DNA from: Phoebastria nigripes
Lineage: Eukaryota > Chordata > Aves > Procellariiformes > Diomedeidae
Length of the DNA stretch: 64,000 nucleotides
Assembly (NCBI GenBank): GCA_035582835.1
Contig: JAYKAV010003166.1
Span: 2,424,195-2,488,194, forward strand
Reading direction: 5' to 3'
Below are positions 12,901 to 23,548 of the stretch, piece after piece. Under the pieces are notes generated by a model. The model was not told where the DNA came from. It did no database searches and saw only the letters and a list, made by a program, of their open reading frames with translations. Made by a program: the position numbers and the translations under genes. Positions within the stretch are counted from its first letter, which is position 1; the number at the start of each line of letters is the position of its first letter.

Positions 12901-15900
12901 ATACTGTGCAAATAAGCATCAAGAAATAAAACTTTCTCCCTTTTCATTTGTGAAGCAGATGACATAAATATATATGTAAGCATGTAAAAGCTGATGTACT
13001 GGCTCAGCTGTCTCCTCAGTCTGTTCCCTGATGAATGCCAACAGTAATAATACAGTCTTCCTATTGTGCAAGCGTATGGAGAGCACATTTAGTGAAGATT
13101 ACAGTTTAATGTGTAAGCTTTTTGCAGATCTTTCCAAAAAGTAGCTCTGGCAAGGATCTTTGCGGTACGAAATTGCCTCAAAATCAGAATAAATTATGTA
13201 TTCTTTCGCAAGAAAAGGCTACCAATAACTAGATAAAACCTTTCTTTTTTTTTTAAAATTGTGCGCATCAGAAAATGATAAAAGGAAGTACAGAAACTGC
13301 TGGCAGGGGAATGGATAACTATTACAGGCTCAGTATTCCAAAATTCACATTTTTAGTGTAGAACTGACTTCAAATTTTGCTTGAGGGGGGAGAATAATAT
13401 GGAAGAGATTGACTTGAAGTATCACATCTGGCCAGTTTGCCATTCAATCCTATTTTATTTGTTCAGGCTGTAAAGGACTCAGAGGGAATACTTCCCTCCT
13501 TTGTCTCCAGGGTGAAGTTATTGCCTCCTCCACTCGATAAAATAACCATAAAAGAGTGTACTGCACAGGCTTGAGCCCCACAGCAGTAGAGCAAACAGGA
13601 CATTCCTCTTACTTACCTTGGCAGGTAGACTGGAGCAGCTAGTCTTTGATGATAGCCTCCAGGACCTCCACGGACATGAGTTGCCGCTGGGCAGTATCAC
13701 AGTATTTTCCAGCCATCTTCTTGCACAAATGCATTTCTTCCAGTGTGGGGAGAGAAAGGCAGAGAGAGAACCAGGAGGAAAGATCTTCCTCTTATCTTCG
13801 TCCTCAGGGTGCAGAACCAATCTTCATTTGTTGTCTTAGGCAGCCCTCTGAAGAAGGTACTTTTGAAAATGAACAGAGGATGCCTCTTTCCAGAGAGCCA
13901 CAAGCAGGTGTTTGTAATAAAACACAAATGCTAACTGTGCTCCTCAGTGGGCTTTTTTAGCTGCTTCTTCAGCCAAGCTGCTAAAGTCTGTTATGTGCAT
14001 GGTTTGCCATATATTGAAAAAGTAGGGATTATTTTCCCTGGTGAGCTCATTAGATTGCTAATTGTGTGACTACACCAGAAGAATTTTGTTTTGCTATTTG
14101 TTAATATATTCCTGAAACAAGGGAGGTGTCAGAGACCTTGTCACTGCTGATAGATTCTAACCTGTAAAGAAAGGCATTTGTCAGCTTATCCTCACTTAGA
14201 GGCAGTGAAAAGCTTATTACCTGGAGAAAGGCATGCCAGTCCAGGGCGATCAAACCGAAAGTCCAGATGTGGATATTATGGAGAGGAGAATGGCTTGGGA
14301 AACTCTACTGATGCTCTGTGACGTGTAGCACATATGTAAAGAAGTCTGCTAAACGTGGGGGCTTAATGTTATAAGCAGCCAAAGACGCACATCAGAATCA
14401 TACTTATGATAATAATGACTTAGCAATAATTCAAAATATGGCTTATTTTACTGGAATTTAGGTATCTACATAGGTCACACAAGTCAGTGTAAGAAGAGAA
14501 AGAATCTATTGTTATCTGACTTCATTGGTTCTGCGGTAATACGACTTGAAGATGTTAAGTCTCTTTTATGAAAGGCGCTTATGACTTGGGATTCATGTTT
14601 CTCTCTTCTGAGCCTGAAGGGATTTAGAAAAATATTTATAAGCACAGTTGGAGGTTGGACTTTTAAGAACACCAGACTACCCTTTTTATGTTTCAACTTG
14701 TTATGTAAAATTGAGGAGGGAAGAAAAACAGAGATTAGGTCAGGACAGGCTGAAAAACTGCCTTTTCACATCTCTGGTCTAACGTTGTCTGGCACTCTCA
14801 TTGCATACTCAGACGATGCACCATTAACTCTGTCTAGCAGCCACTGCTACTGCAGCTTAGATCTAAATCTAATGATTGCAATCAGAAGATAAAGCAAATA
14901 CACCCAAATCTAATTCCTGACACCGAATCAGAATATTTGTACTACTTATGGCAGCATGATCTGGTGCAGCTGATAATCAAGGTGAAATAAGCAGCCTAAG
15001 GGCCTGAAGAAGGTAGCAGGACTTAGCGTCTTCCCTTCCACTGCTGTTCATCCAGGGGCTGAAAGCCCTCAGTGTCTCCGTGAAGGCTGGGTCATCCCAA
15101 GCACGGAGGATCACGGAGGTGAGGTGGCCGAGCATCCTTCTGCATGTGGTTGTCTCTGTGCAGTGCTTTTACGCAGACCTGTGGCTGATGCAGCAAGTGC
15201 ACAGCCAAGCCCTTAGTAAAATGACATCTCTAACCAGTGGAAAGGCCATTTGCAAAGATTTTCTTAAGCTGCACTGAAAACAAGACGAAGATTAAAAAAT
15301 GTTCAGATACTGTCTTTCCATGGTTCCCCAAAGGCACATATTTGGGATTTTTGCCCAGAAGACAGAGGTGAGTGTTGGTTTGTTACTGCTAGAAGGTTGT
15401 GAGGTGATTAATTCTTATTTGTTTTGGTTTTCTTGTGCTTACAGGTAAGGTTACAGGTTGGGCTCTATGTTGTATATCTTTTGGACTGGCTGACAGTTTT
15501 TGACAAAGATCAGATACTCGTTCTTCGCTTGGAGGACCATGCATCAAATGTGAAATACACCATGCACATGGTGTTCCAGTTTCTGGATCTGGGTAGGTGT
15601 CTGCTGGCTGTTTTGAGATAAGTGCAAAAAATCATTATTATCTTTCTTCTAGGTCATTTTTGCTTTATTAAGAGACAAAACAGAAGCATGGGAATCTGTC
15701 TTGAAGGATGCATTAATCTTGTTGCCTGCAGTCAAGCAAAATTAAAATTCCCAAATTCCCATTGAAAGGCTGGTGNTAGAAGATCTTAATAACACTGTAT
15801 CAAGAAAAAAAATCGAAACCATTCAGAATGTAGGGATATATCTTACCATACGGAAGCCAGTCCTGCTTCTGAAGGCAGTCAGGGCTTGTTTGTCATGAGC

Positions 15901-16980
15901 TTACATAGGTGCAAGAGCTATCCCATGCAATTTAAACAAATTGAAGTGCTACCGTGGTGTGCACGCTGTTGCCAGCATGCACCAATCCAGAATCTAAATC
16001 TGCGTATGATGAAAGGTTGTATTTCTAGCCGGGGAGACGGGGGAAATTGTGTTTTGCTGTGTTGATTGAGACATCTGTTGCTAATCCTCGGAGAAACGCT
16101 GGCAGACAAAATGTTGCCCAATGTTGATTTGAGAGTAGCAAGAGGATGAAAATGTGGCTGNAAAATAGTCTGGCTGGTCCAAACACTGGTCTAGATGATG
16201 AGAAAGTTTGAATGTAGCAGATTGAACAGATGAAGAGCTTGGCATCTTCTTNCTGAATATGGTTTACACTGGAAAAGTCTGTGGGTTTTTATCTTGCTGA
16301 AGTACATTGTCAAGGGCTTACATTTATTCATGGAATAGGGGCATCGCTGTACCTGTGTACCATTTTGATCCCACTGACAACCTCAAAAACAAACAAAAAA
16401 AGGGCTTACATGAGTGAGGCTTGAGGAGTTTCTACCAGGTGTTAAACAACTCACATCATAAAATGAAATAACAGTATAAAATAATTGCAACTCCAAAATT
16501 CAATGTCATAGTTGTTTTCTGAAAACAAATTTTTTCCTCCAGAAATGATTTATGCTGCTTGTTTGTAGAGATGATTAATTAATGTGAAAGGAAAACATAT
16601 TATTTCCATATTTACTAACAGTGATTTATTTTACTAACCTAAACCTGTATTCAATATTCTGAAACATCATCACTGCTAACACAAATTCCATTTGTCTTCC
16701 CTTGGCAAACCTTCTGAGTTAGTCATTTGTCTTCTTTAGCACGGGCATTTTTGGTGAAATATTTAAGATAATATTCTATTTTTCAACAGGACCTCTAAGC
16801 GAGAAACAAGAAGCTCTGATTACAAAGAGTCCTGCATCAAACACTAGGCGACCTGAAGACAGAAGTCTGGGACCTATGCTACCAACAACGAAGGCAATTT
16901 TAAGAGATTTCTATAGGCCTTTTAATACAAAACTGGCACAAGTTCTTTTTGATGATGCTTTTTTATGGAAGAGGACATGA
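3817..16980 (+). CDS. CHST15: Carbohydrate sulfotransferase 15, C-terminal half (five exons, 5' end outside window)
   Basis: The protein is a type II Golgi sulfotransferase that moves sulfate from PAPS to C6 of GalNAc-4-sulfate in chondroitin and dermatan sulfate, giving the E-type disaccharide (family knowledge). Joining 3817-3963, 8420-8576, 12670-12826, 15445-15592 and 16790-16980 gives 800 nt, about 266 codons, ending in TGA at 16978. All visible introns have GT-AG ends and every phase matches. Recognisable CHST15 segments are YPVEDYLDLFDLAAHQ, TMWDNNAW, LRDPVERLYSDYLYFAS, ENCMLDYSLRACVYNNT, LRLEDHASNVKYTMH and RDFYRPFN. RDPVER-LYSDY is the 3'-phosphate-binding signature of sulfotransferases. 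Three N-glycosylation sequons (NST, NKS, NNT) fit a Golgi-lumen domain. Human CHST15 is 561 residues as I remember it, so roughly the first 295 are encoded upstream. A close CHST15-like paralogue is the only serious alternative. No frameshift or in-frame stop is seen. Confidence 0.95.
3964..8419 (+). other. CHST15 intron, 4.46 kb
   Basis: The intron runs from the GTAGGG donor to the AG at 8419. It begins with a 69-base open extension to TGA at 4032 and an AATAAA at 4197. Around 7005-7110 it has an AT-rich block with three TAATT motifs. No repeat family is recognised otherwise. Confidence 0.9.
4197..4202 (+). terminator. Possible intronic poly(A) signal AATAAA
   Basis: The hexamer lies 163 bases after the in-frame TGA (4032-4034) reached by reading through the exon donor at 3964. 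A T-rich, GTTTTCATTTTGTTTTC-like stretch follows at about 4280, rather far downstream. It could support a truncated transcript, but AATAAA is common by chance in AT-rich introns. Confidence 0.25.
8420..8576 (+). CDS. CHST15: CHST15 internal exon with the start of the 3'-PAPS-binding motif
   Basis: The exon is 157 nt, with acceptor AATTTTTAG ending at 8419 and donor GTGAGC at 8577. The frame continues from the split Gly codon into EASASTMWDNNAW, then an NST sequon (8476-8484), and ends in LRDPVE plus two bases of Arg. R-D-P-V-E-R, from 8560, opens the RDPxxR...SxY signature that contacts the 3' phosphate of PAPS in Golgi sulfotransferases (family knowledge). The signature is split by the intron between this exon and the next. 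Confidence 0.95.
8577..12669 (+). other. CHST15 intron, 4.09 kb
   Basis: The intron runs from the GTGAGC donor to the AG at 12669. The middle (about 9.3-10.9 kb) is more GC-rich, giving long open frames on both strands that look like chance. An imperfect ACAGGGTCTGG/ACAGGGTATGG repeat sits at 10104-10150, and a short perfect inverted repeat at 11343-11369. No gene is seen. Confidence 0.9.
11343..11369. repeat. Perfect 11-bp inverted repeat, 5-base loop
   Basis: The arm GACCTAAAAAA (11343-11353) is matched exactly by its reverse complement at 11359-11369, with TCAAT between. It would form a hairpin in RNA or single-stranded DNA. It is too short and AU-rich for a typical microRNA precursor. 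Confidence 0.6.
12670..12826 (+). CDS. CHST15: CHST15 internal exon completing the 3'-PAPS-binding motif
   Basis: The exon is 157 nt, with acceptor CATTCGCAG ending at 12669 and donor GTACGT at 12827. The first base completes the Arg codon of RDPVER and is followed by LYSDYLYFAS, so the Ser and Tyr of the motif lie here. NKS (12704-12712) and NNT (12800-12808) are N-glycosylation sequons. Two cysteines in ENCMLDYSLRACVY are nine residues apart and may form a disulfide (inference). The exon ends on a codon boundary after AMP. Confidence 0.95.
12827..15444 (+). other. CHST15 intron, 2.62 kb
   Basis: The intron runs from the GTACGT donor to the AG at 15444. It contains an antisense exon-like segment (13617-13736, entered separately). 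Nothing else in it is recognised. Confidence 0.9.
13617..13736 (-). other. Exon-like segment antisense to CHST15 intron (unconfirmed)
   Basis: Read on the minus strand, a long pyrimidine tract (about 13745-13780) is followed by an AG at 13738-13737. A 120-nt segment then ends AAG before a perfect GTAAGT donor (13616-13611). Inside it an ATG at 13734 opens 31 codons ending TAG at 13641-13639, with GC-rich third positions and stretches such as MAGKYCDTAQRQL and SVEVLEAIIKD. I do not recognise the protein. It could be a terminal coding piece of an unannotated antisense gene, a decayed pseudogene fragment, or chance. There is no partner exon that I can identify. Confidence 0.2.
15445..15592 (+). 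CDS. CHST15: CHST15 internal exon
   Basis: The exon is 148 nt, with acceptor TTGTGCTTACAG ending at 15444 and donor GTAGGT at 15593. It starts on a codon boundary with VRLQVGLYVVYLLDWL, continues into VLRLEDHASNVKYTMH, and ends in VFQFLDL plus one base of Gly. This is the hydrophobic core and LRLED segment of the sulfotransferase fold. The exon itself begins GTAAGG, which resembles a donor, but the reading frame shows that the AG at 15443-15444 is the acceptor. Confidence 0.95.
15593..16789 (+). other. CHST15 intron, 1.20 kb
   Basis: This short intron runs from the GTAGGT donor to the AG at 16789. It is AT-rich with no recognised repeat or gene. Confidence 0.9.
16790..16980 (+). CDS. CHST15: CHST15 terminal coding exon and stop codon
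   Basis: The acceptor is a pyrimidine-rich tract ending TTTTTCAACAG at 16789. Two bases complete the split Gly codon, followed by PLSEKQEALITKSPASNTRR and the conserved RDFYRPFN near the C-terminus. The last residues are DDAFLWKRT, then TGA at 16978-16980. The human protein, as I remember it, has Trp in GPMWP where this sequence reads GPMLP; I take this as lineage variation rather than damage, since the frame and surroundings are intact. Confidence 0.95.
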
Positions 16981-17593
16981 TATGTAAATTTAGTGCCACA
17001 AATACAGTGCTTAAAGGAGTTTTTATTTTTTTAAATTCTATTTTTGTGCGTGGATATTTACATTTTTCCCATTCCAAAGAGAAGCCGATTGATGAGCTGA
17101 GACTCTCACCTTCAGTCAGCACACTTCACGACAGTTATACCACATTTTCCTTGTGAGAATGTAAAGCATCTTGCTTATCCGTTTATTGCAACTTCTTTTA
17201 CCCCAGCAAAAGAGTAGAGTGGAAAAACATTAGTACAAAGATGACGTCTTACACTCTCCACGGGGATGTTGAAGTTTAACCTTCTCTAAGATGCTGCAAC
17301 ACAGAATTAGCATCAGTTTCCTACAAGTACGCTTATAATCTCATTTTCAGTATATGTTATTCATTCATTTTTTCAAACTATCAATGTCATTTAGTCATTA
17401 AAATTTTTAATTGAATTCAACTTAAAATTTTGTTTCTTTTTGTCAGCATATTCACAAGTGGTCTTCACTCGCACTAAGGTTTTTATGTTTCCTTAATTCT
17501 GAAGCAAAGATAAAGGATAATTGCATTTACATAAATTTCCAAGTCTAATTTATATCTTCAAGATAAATGGACTTTCCTAGCCACAGTTATTGT

Positions 17594-17609
17594 AAAAAAA
17601 AAAAAAAAA
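17594..17609 (+). repeat. Poly-A run (16 bases)
   Basis: This is an uninterrupted adenine run inside the presumed CHST15 3' UTR. Internal oligo-dT priming here could give artificially truncated cDNA ends. Confidence 0.85.
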
Positions 17610-18079
17610 TTATATTCCAGGTAAGAATGGATGACTGAAATCTAAACAACAGGCCACATTCAGTGTTTAGCATAACAAATCCATTTTCTTCCATATTTTG
17701 TTCATGTAAATACAAGTATGTATCATCTATTCATATCACTACACATTTTCCCAGGACGTAAAGTCCATTGCTGGCCATGGAGAGCTTTTATGGAGTTTCC
17801 TGTTTGGTGGTACACAATTACTCTTCTCCATTGCAAAGAAATAAGCATTTTAAAATCATTATGAAATCTTGTTACTAAATGCATAAACGGACAGGATGCA
17901 CAGTATCTTGCATCCTCATAGAAAGGATATGTTAATTAATGAATCAGTTGCACATTATGTGCTTCCCTCTTCAGGAAAGATGTCTACATCTAGTGAACAA
18001 AGTTGAGATATACAGACTTGAGAAAAAAACATTTTGAAAGCTATGGAGAAACTTTGGACTGTCTGAAAGCTTTTATTTG

Positions 18080-18085
18080 AATAAA
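18080..18085 (+). terminator. Candidate proximal poly(A) signal AATAAA
   Basis: This hexamer lies 1.1 kb after the CHST15 stop codon and is followed within about 15 bases by a T-rich tract and TGTATATAT, which could serve as a downstream element. It would give a short 3' UTR. Confidence 0.4.
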
Positions 18086-19725
18086 ATGGCCAATTTTTTG
18101 TATATATCTGCAATAATTCAGTATTTGATTTCAAACACACCTGGTTAGGGTCACTGTCAGCTACAGTCTCCAGTCTTCCTGCAGGTAGAACTGGCCAGCT
18201 TAGTCTACCTAAGCTAGGGACTTTTTTAAGAAACAAATGAAAATGCTTCCTGTTGATAATTTCCTTTCAAGAGCTAAACTGATTGTTTCTTCCCTGAATG
18301 CGTGTTGAGCGGGTCAAATGAAGCTGGTATCTAAGTAGCAGGTATCAAAAGCCCAAAGAATCATCTCGAATTGGCTTCATGAGCCCTTTCGACCTTCCTG
18401 TTGGACCCCACAATACAGCTTACTGATGGATTCACAAATACATTTACAAATACTGAAGGTAACTTAACTATTCACCATCCTCCTCCNTGGGGACATGTTA
18501 TTCACCTCCTGTGTTTCCAAATAAGGAGTTAATGCTGAAAACTTCATGAGTCCTGAACATTTCACACGTGTTAATGTGATTGATGACGTGAGATTTTTGT
18601 AACAGAAGTCCATTTCTAGGTCCTTTGACAACTAGTAATGAGCTGTTTAAAAAGGATTCAGTCTGGTGTTTGGAAAGCCTAAAACAAGTAATTTAGGGAA
18701 GCAGTTCTGGACAACCAGAATGAATTAGTTCTAGTTCAGAAATGCTTACAGACCAAAAATGGTTAGAGAGCTGAGAATGGACTATTTTACCAGTACAAAA
18801 AAAAGTATCATGGCAGCATGAATAAGGAAATCAGAATGAATTCACCACTGTTTGCAAATGTAAAATTTTCAGTCAACAGTTTATTTACACTGAAGATTTC
18901 TGCCAGCTGTGCTCTGAATTAGAGTCAACATCGTGTGGTCAGGATAACTCTATACAGAATGTTTGCTAACCTGATCTGCCATGGTCAACTATTTCCATTT
19001 AGTTGTCAGCTACAACTGTGATCTAATGATACTATCTTACCAGCCGTAAAAGCTAATGAATGTGTCTGTCATTATCTTTTAGCATGAGCATTAATTTCAT
19101 GAACAAATCACACATGCTAGTTTGTGCCATGCTGATATATGGTGCTGAACTCTTAATTTCTGCCAGCAGACCCATGCAGTCCACCAGTGGTCGGGCAGAT
19201 TCTCTCTGCCCTTTGCCTATGTATATAATCTAAATCAAAACATTCTTCATGGTCAAAATTTCTGCTTTAGGCTGAATCATACCCAGCACCCTGCTAGATC
19301 GACGTCTTGCCTAGTTCTGACTCAGAGGAAAGAGAAAGGTTGAAGGTTCCCTGTATGAAGGTGGACAGTGGTGACCACATGTGCCCAAGCTCAACAGAGA
19401 GCAGTTGGTGCACTGAGTGTCACCATGTTGTGTGTAGCACAATAACACATGGAGAAGGGGCTGTAGCTATAGATGATCTGTTAGGAGCCTCTGGTCCTTC
19501 CAAAAGTGAAGTCTCCAATGAGGATGCTTTTATGTCTTCATCTCTTTCACGAGCTCCAAAATAAGATCTCTTGATTTAACGCATTGCAACGTTATACTGT
19601 AGGGTTGTGGCATGACTAAATATCAAAAAGTAGCAAATTAACTGTCAAGAGGGCATCTTGGAGGTAAGGGTGTTGCTCTCTAGTCCAGACTGTAAAAATA
19701 GTATTGATCTGGTGACTCAGAATGA

Positions 19726-19731
19726 AATAAA
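19726..19731 (+). terminator. Candidate distal poly(A) signal AATAAA
   Basis: The hexamer is followed by a GT-rich stretch (19740-19773, with TGATGTT, GTGATGTG and GGTGCTGGGTGT), as expected of a cleavage and polyadenylation site. It would give a 3' UTR of about 2.75 kb. I judge it the best distal candidate; another AATAAA at 20381 has a weaker downstream region. Confidence 0.45.
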
Positions 19732-19750
19732 ATAACATTTGATGTTCTTG

Positions 19751-22700
19751 AGTGATGTGACGGTGCTGGGTGTCAGACCCTTCTTCAGCCACAGAGCAGA
19801 CAGTGTACCACTGCCATTCGGTGGCTTCACTCCCGCCTCACAGCAAATCTCTGTGTAGGATAAAGCTCATCCCAAGTTCTCCCAGTCCCCTTTACCTTTC
19901 TGTTGACAATTCTAGCTGTGAAAGAATTCAGTATTATTGTTATTCACTGTAGCACTGAGCCGACCTACATCCCCAGAACAGTAATTTGCTAAGAAATTGG
20001 ACTTACTATCAAGACAATATATTTTCATGTTTGCCAAAGCATAGCAGTGGCTCTTTGCAAAGAGCTCAGAAAATGTATGTCTCATACTGTGTTTCCTCTT
20101 ATCTCTGCTGAACAAAAGTAATCAGGCAAAGATGCAGCTTCCCTGAGTGCAAAGGCACTGAGGAAAGGGTCGGTGCCAAATGTTCTCGCTGCTACCGCAG
20201 AAGAATGTGAAATGTGTTTTCTGTAAGACCTTGTGTGTTTGGGCCAAGCATGTTGGCTGGCTAGAAGAAGCACGGTAAAAACAAAGGATCTCCTTCTAAG
20301 AAAAACAGGCACTGGTTTACACAGAAAATGATATGTTGTTATCTGTTGAGTCCTGCACACAGGCTTGTACGCTCCAGCATAATAAACTGAAGATAAACAG
20401 TGAAGTTGTCACAGTTCTGAATATATCTTCCAGAAATTAATCCATCTTCCAACTAAGCCAAACGCTCTTTTATTAAAGACAAAGCACAACGGTATCACAA
20501 AAAAGTTACTCCTGCTAGATACCCCCAACGCATGTTTAAGGAGGCATTTGGCGAGCAGCTGCAGTTTCTCACAAGACTGCTTGTGTTGCAATACCATCTT
20601 GTGGTCGGCACGGGCAATACTTTGTGCCGTGGACACGCATGCATTTTTTTTCTACTTTGAAAAAAGAAAAGGCAGGTGCAAAAATCAAAAATAATTTCCA
20701 CTTCTTGTCAGATGCCCACAGGAATAAAGTTTCCAGTGCAGCCCAGGAGTTGGGGATCCTTACGGAGAAGCNCTGGCTCCGCGCAGCCCCAGCATCCTTG
20801 CGGTCCCTCCTGGGGAGCTGCCGCAGGGTCCTGCGTGTGCTGCAATCTCCCGCGGGGATTTGCCAGCACCAGTGCAGGCCATCACGCAGCACTTACCTCT
20901 GCACTGAGGGAATTTGTTGGGTCCTGTTATTCTAGTAGTACTTCTAGTTATTGATAAGTAGTCAGCTCAGAGCAGCTGCCAAACCCCTGTCAGGCGGTGG
21001 CCTGGGAATCCCAGTTTGCGGAGGTGCTGCTAAGGGTTTTGATCCACACTTCTGTCTGTACCGGCTCTCTGCTTGCATCAGGGGAAAGATGTCATCAGTG
21101 GCTGAGGCCAGGCAGACGCTCGCCTCCGCCGATTTTGGCAGTGTCCTGCTGGGGACCCCTGCTTTTAAGTCACAGCTTCTGTGAAAATTCTGCCGGCTCT
21201 CTGCGCTGTCTCAATCCACAGAAAGGCCCTTAAAATGATTGCCAGCATGGCAGGGGCTTAATGGACTGCCAGGCTGAAAGCTGCCGTTGAAAATTAGAGG
21301 CCTGCTGTGTATGTATTAAGCCACAATTAGCAGAAAATAAGGTTTGGAAGAGACACAAATAGTACTCAACATATCACATTTCAGAGGAAGGACACACTTT
21401 CTGTCCCTCACCCTCATCATTTCTGAGCATCCCTTTGCTCGGTGAAAGCTGCCCCTTCGAGCAGGTGTAGGTGCCTTGGTGCTTCCGCGGCTGGGCTGGC
21501 AGAGGCTGCTTGCACCCCCAGGCTGTGCCCAGAGGGGCACTGGGGGTGCTGGGCTCCCCAGGTGTCCATCTGCCTTCTCCTGTTACCACCCACCAAACGC
21601 ACTTTTCTCCAATGGTGTCTAAGGCTGCAGGAAGAGGGGGTAAGATTTGTGTGCGCATCCGTATCACGATGACTGCGTTTTGGCTCCTCTGATCCTCGCA
21701 GAGGTGAGAAGTCCCAAGCTCCTGGATGTGACCGGTTCATCATCTCCGATCCCTGGAAAAACAAGCCCCGACAGGCAATATGAATGCGGCTGGTACCTGG
21801 CTCCCTACCTCCAGAAGAGTCATGCCCTTCGTCTTCAGCTTGAATCCCCAGCCCAGCAGCAGAATCGCACACACCGCAATGCTCCCTGTTCCCTGACTCC
21901 CCATCCACTCACTCTCTTTTTGGCTATGGGTCACAGGTGTGGAAGATCTAGAGGAAAAATGCTGAAAATACAACTCTAAGAGCTTTAAAATTGCTGTTTA
22001 GTTACTGAAAGTAGCAGTTGCTGTGGTGACAACTTACGGCGTGGCAGCGGTGGCACTGCAAAGCTGCTGCACAGGACATCTTCCGCAAGGAAAACACGGG
22101 CAAGCACTGTCATTTACTATCAAAAGGGAGGGGCAGAATAATTCACAGTTCTTTCCTCAGTCTGGGTATGTCTTGCACACTTACAAAATGATCTCTTCCT
22201 CTACTAATGAACGGGAATGAGGAAAGGGAAGGGTTGTGCGGGTACTCAGAGCATTGCAGTGGAAGAACAGCCTCAGAGCAGCTCCCAAAACTTTATTTAC
22301 TTTAGGCTACAGAGGCCTAAGTCATAGATGACTTGCAAATAAATTGGAGTTTAGCTTTTGATGAAGTTAAAACCAGTGCATCCTCATTATTGAACATGTT
22401 GGGTTTCTCAGAGACCAAAGATTTGGGGCTGTCTGCATCACATGTGCAGTGAGACATCATTCATCAGTGGCTGCTCACAGTTTAGCCAACCGAGCTGGGT
22501 CTTCTGCCACAGTGAAATTTTGAAAAAAGAGTTTGTAGGAAAAAAAATTTTGTTTAAAACTTCAGTGTTTATTTTTCTTGGTTTATAGTCTTGTCTGTAA
22601 GTCAGACAAGTGCACAATATAATCTAGATCATTCCCAGCTCTTCTGTCTTCCCAGCTCAGCCCTCGTGGTGACACACGGCATGTGTATATTTATTTATAC

Positions 22701-23284
22701 GTATTACTCTGGGCCTGAATTGACTTCNTTTAAGTGTTGTTTTCTCAGGTCTTCTATGAGAAGAGCGATTACCAACTCCCTGCTCGGGGAACAGTCACGC
22801 TGCTGTTAAATAGGCATTAGAGCAGAAATACACTCGGATATCTCCAGCCAAGCTATCCCAGGCCTGGAAGAAGCCAAGGGTTGCCCTCTGTGCTGTCCTG
22901 CCTGGGTGGCCCCAATTACCAGGGTGGTTAATTGGGTCTACACATGGTAACTCCTCCTCTAGTATGTTGAAATCNGAGATAGAAAGCAATGAAAACTGCT
23001 GTCCTTCGATAAGAGCGGGGGACCCGGGCCAACGTGGCCCTACAGCAGGGCGAGGAGGCAAAGACTGTGATACAACAGCTACAGGAAGGGATGGGGGGGG
23101 GGAATAAGAAAGAAATCCTGCAGTTGAGTCAAATGAAATCCTGGCATGGTGAGACAAATTGATCGGGCAAAATTGCACTGAAGAAAGTAAAAATCAAGCA
23201 AGGTAGCCAAAAAATGGAAGAAATCAGACAGAGAAATAAGCAGAAAGAGATGTACGGCTGTCAGATTAAAAGAAAAAATGGATT
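19751..23284. other. Intergenic DNA, nothing recognised
   Basis: This stretch lies downstream of CHST15. A more GC-rich part at 20.75-21.9 kb has overlapping open frames on both strands (longest 163 codons, minus strand, 21417-21908) with no family resemblance. A further AATAAA lies at 20381. Confidence 0.6.
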
Positions 23285-23548
23285 TTTTTTAGAATCATAA
23301 AATCATTGAATCATTTAGGTTGGAAAAGACCTTTAAGATCANCAAGTCCAACCATTAACCTGACACTGCCAAGTCCACCACTAAACCATGTTCCTAAGCA
23401 CCACATCTACACGTCTTTTAAATACCTCCAGGGATGGTGACTCCCTGGGCAGCCTGTTCCAANGCTTGACAACCCTTTCGGTGAAGAAATTTTTCCTAAT
23501 ATCCAATCTAAACTTTCCCTGGTGCAACTTGAGGCCATTTCCTAATAA
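23285..23548 (-). mobile_element. CR1 LINE 3' fragment
   Basis: On the minus strand it ends with a degenerate octamer repeat (ATGATTCAATGATTTTATGATTCT). Ahead of this lies the typical CR1 3' sequence (AAAGGTCTTTTCCAACC-like), and further in a stretch matching the C-terminal end of the CR1 reverse-transcriptase ORF (SLEVFK and VKHWNRL region). It is 5'-truncated, as most CR1 copies are, and carries substitutions and Ns, so it is not active. The boundaries are approximate to about 10 bases. Confidence 0.92.

Larger units (their letters stand above)
16981..19750 (+). other. CHST15: CHST15 3' untranslated region (end uncertain)
   Basis: This AT-rich sequence follows the stop codon without a break and contains no recognisable gene or CR1 copy. 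It holds a poly-A run (17594-17609) and several ATTTA pentamers. The end is inferred from the AATAAA at 19726, which is followed by a GT-rich stretch. A shorter form could end after the AATAAA at 18080. Transcript data would be needed to fix the end. Confidence 0.6.

Noticed and set aside
13832..13860. Plus-strand TTAG|...AAG|GTACTT mini-exon pattern
   Set aside because: It would be only 17-18 bases and does not preserve the CHST15 frame between the flanking exons.
21417..21908. 163-codon frame on the minus strand
   Set aside because: GC-rich segment with several overlapping frames on both strands; no family recognised.
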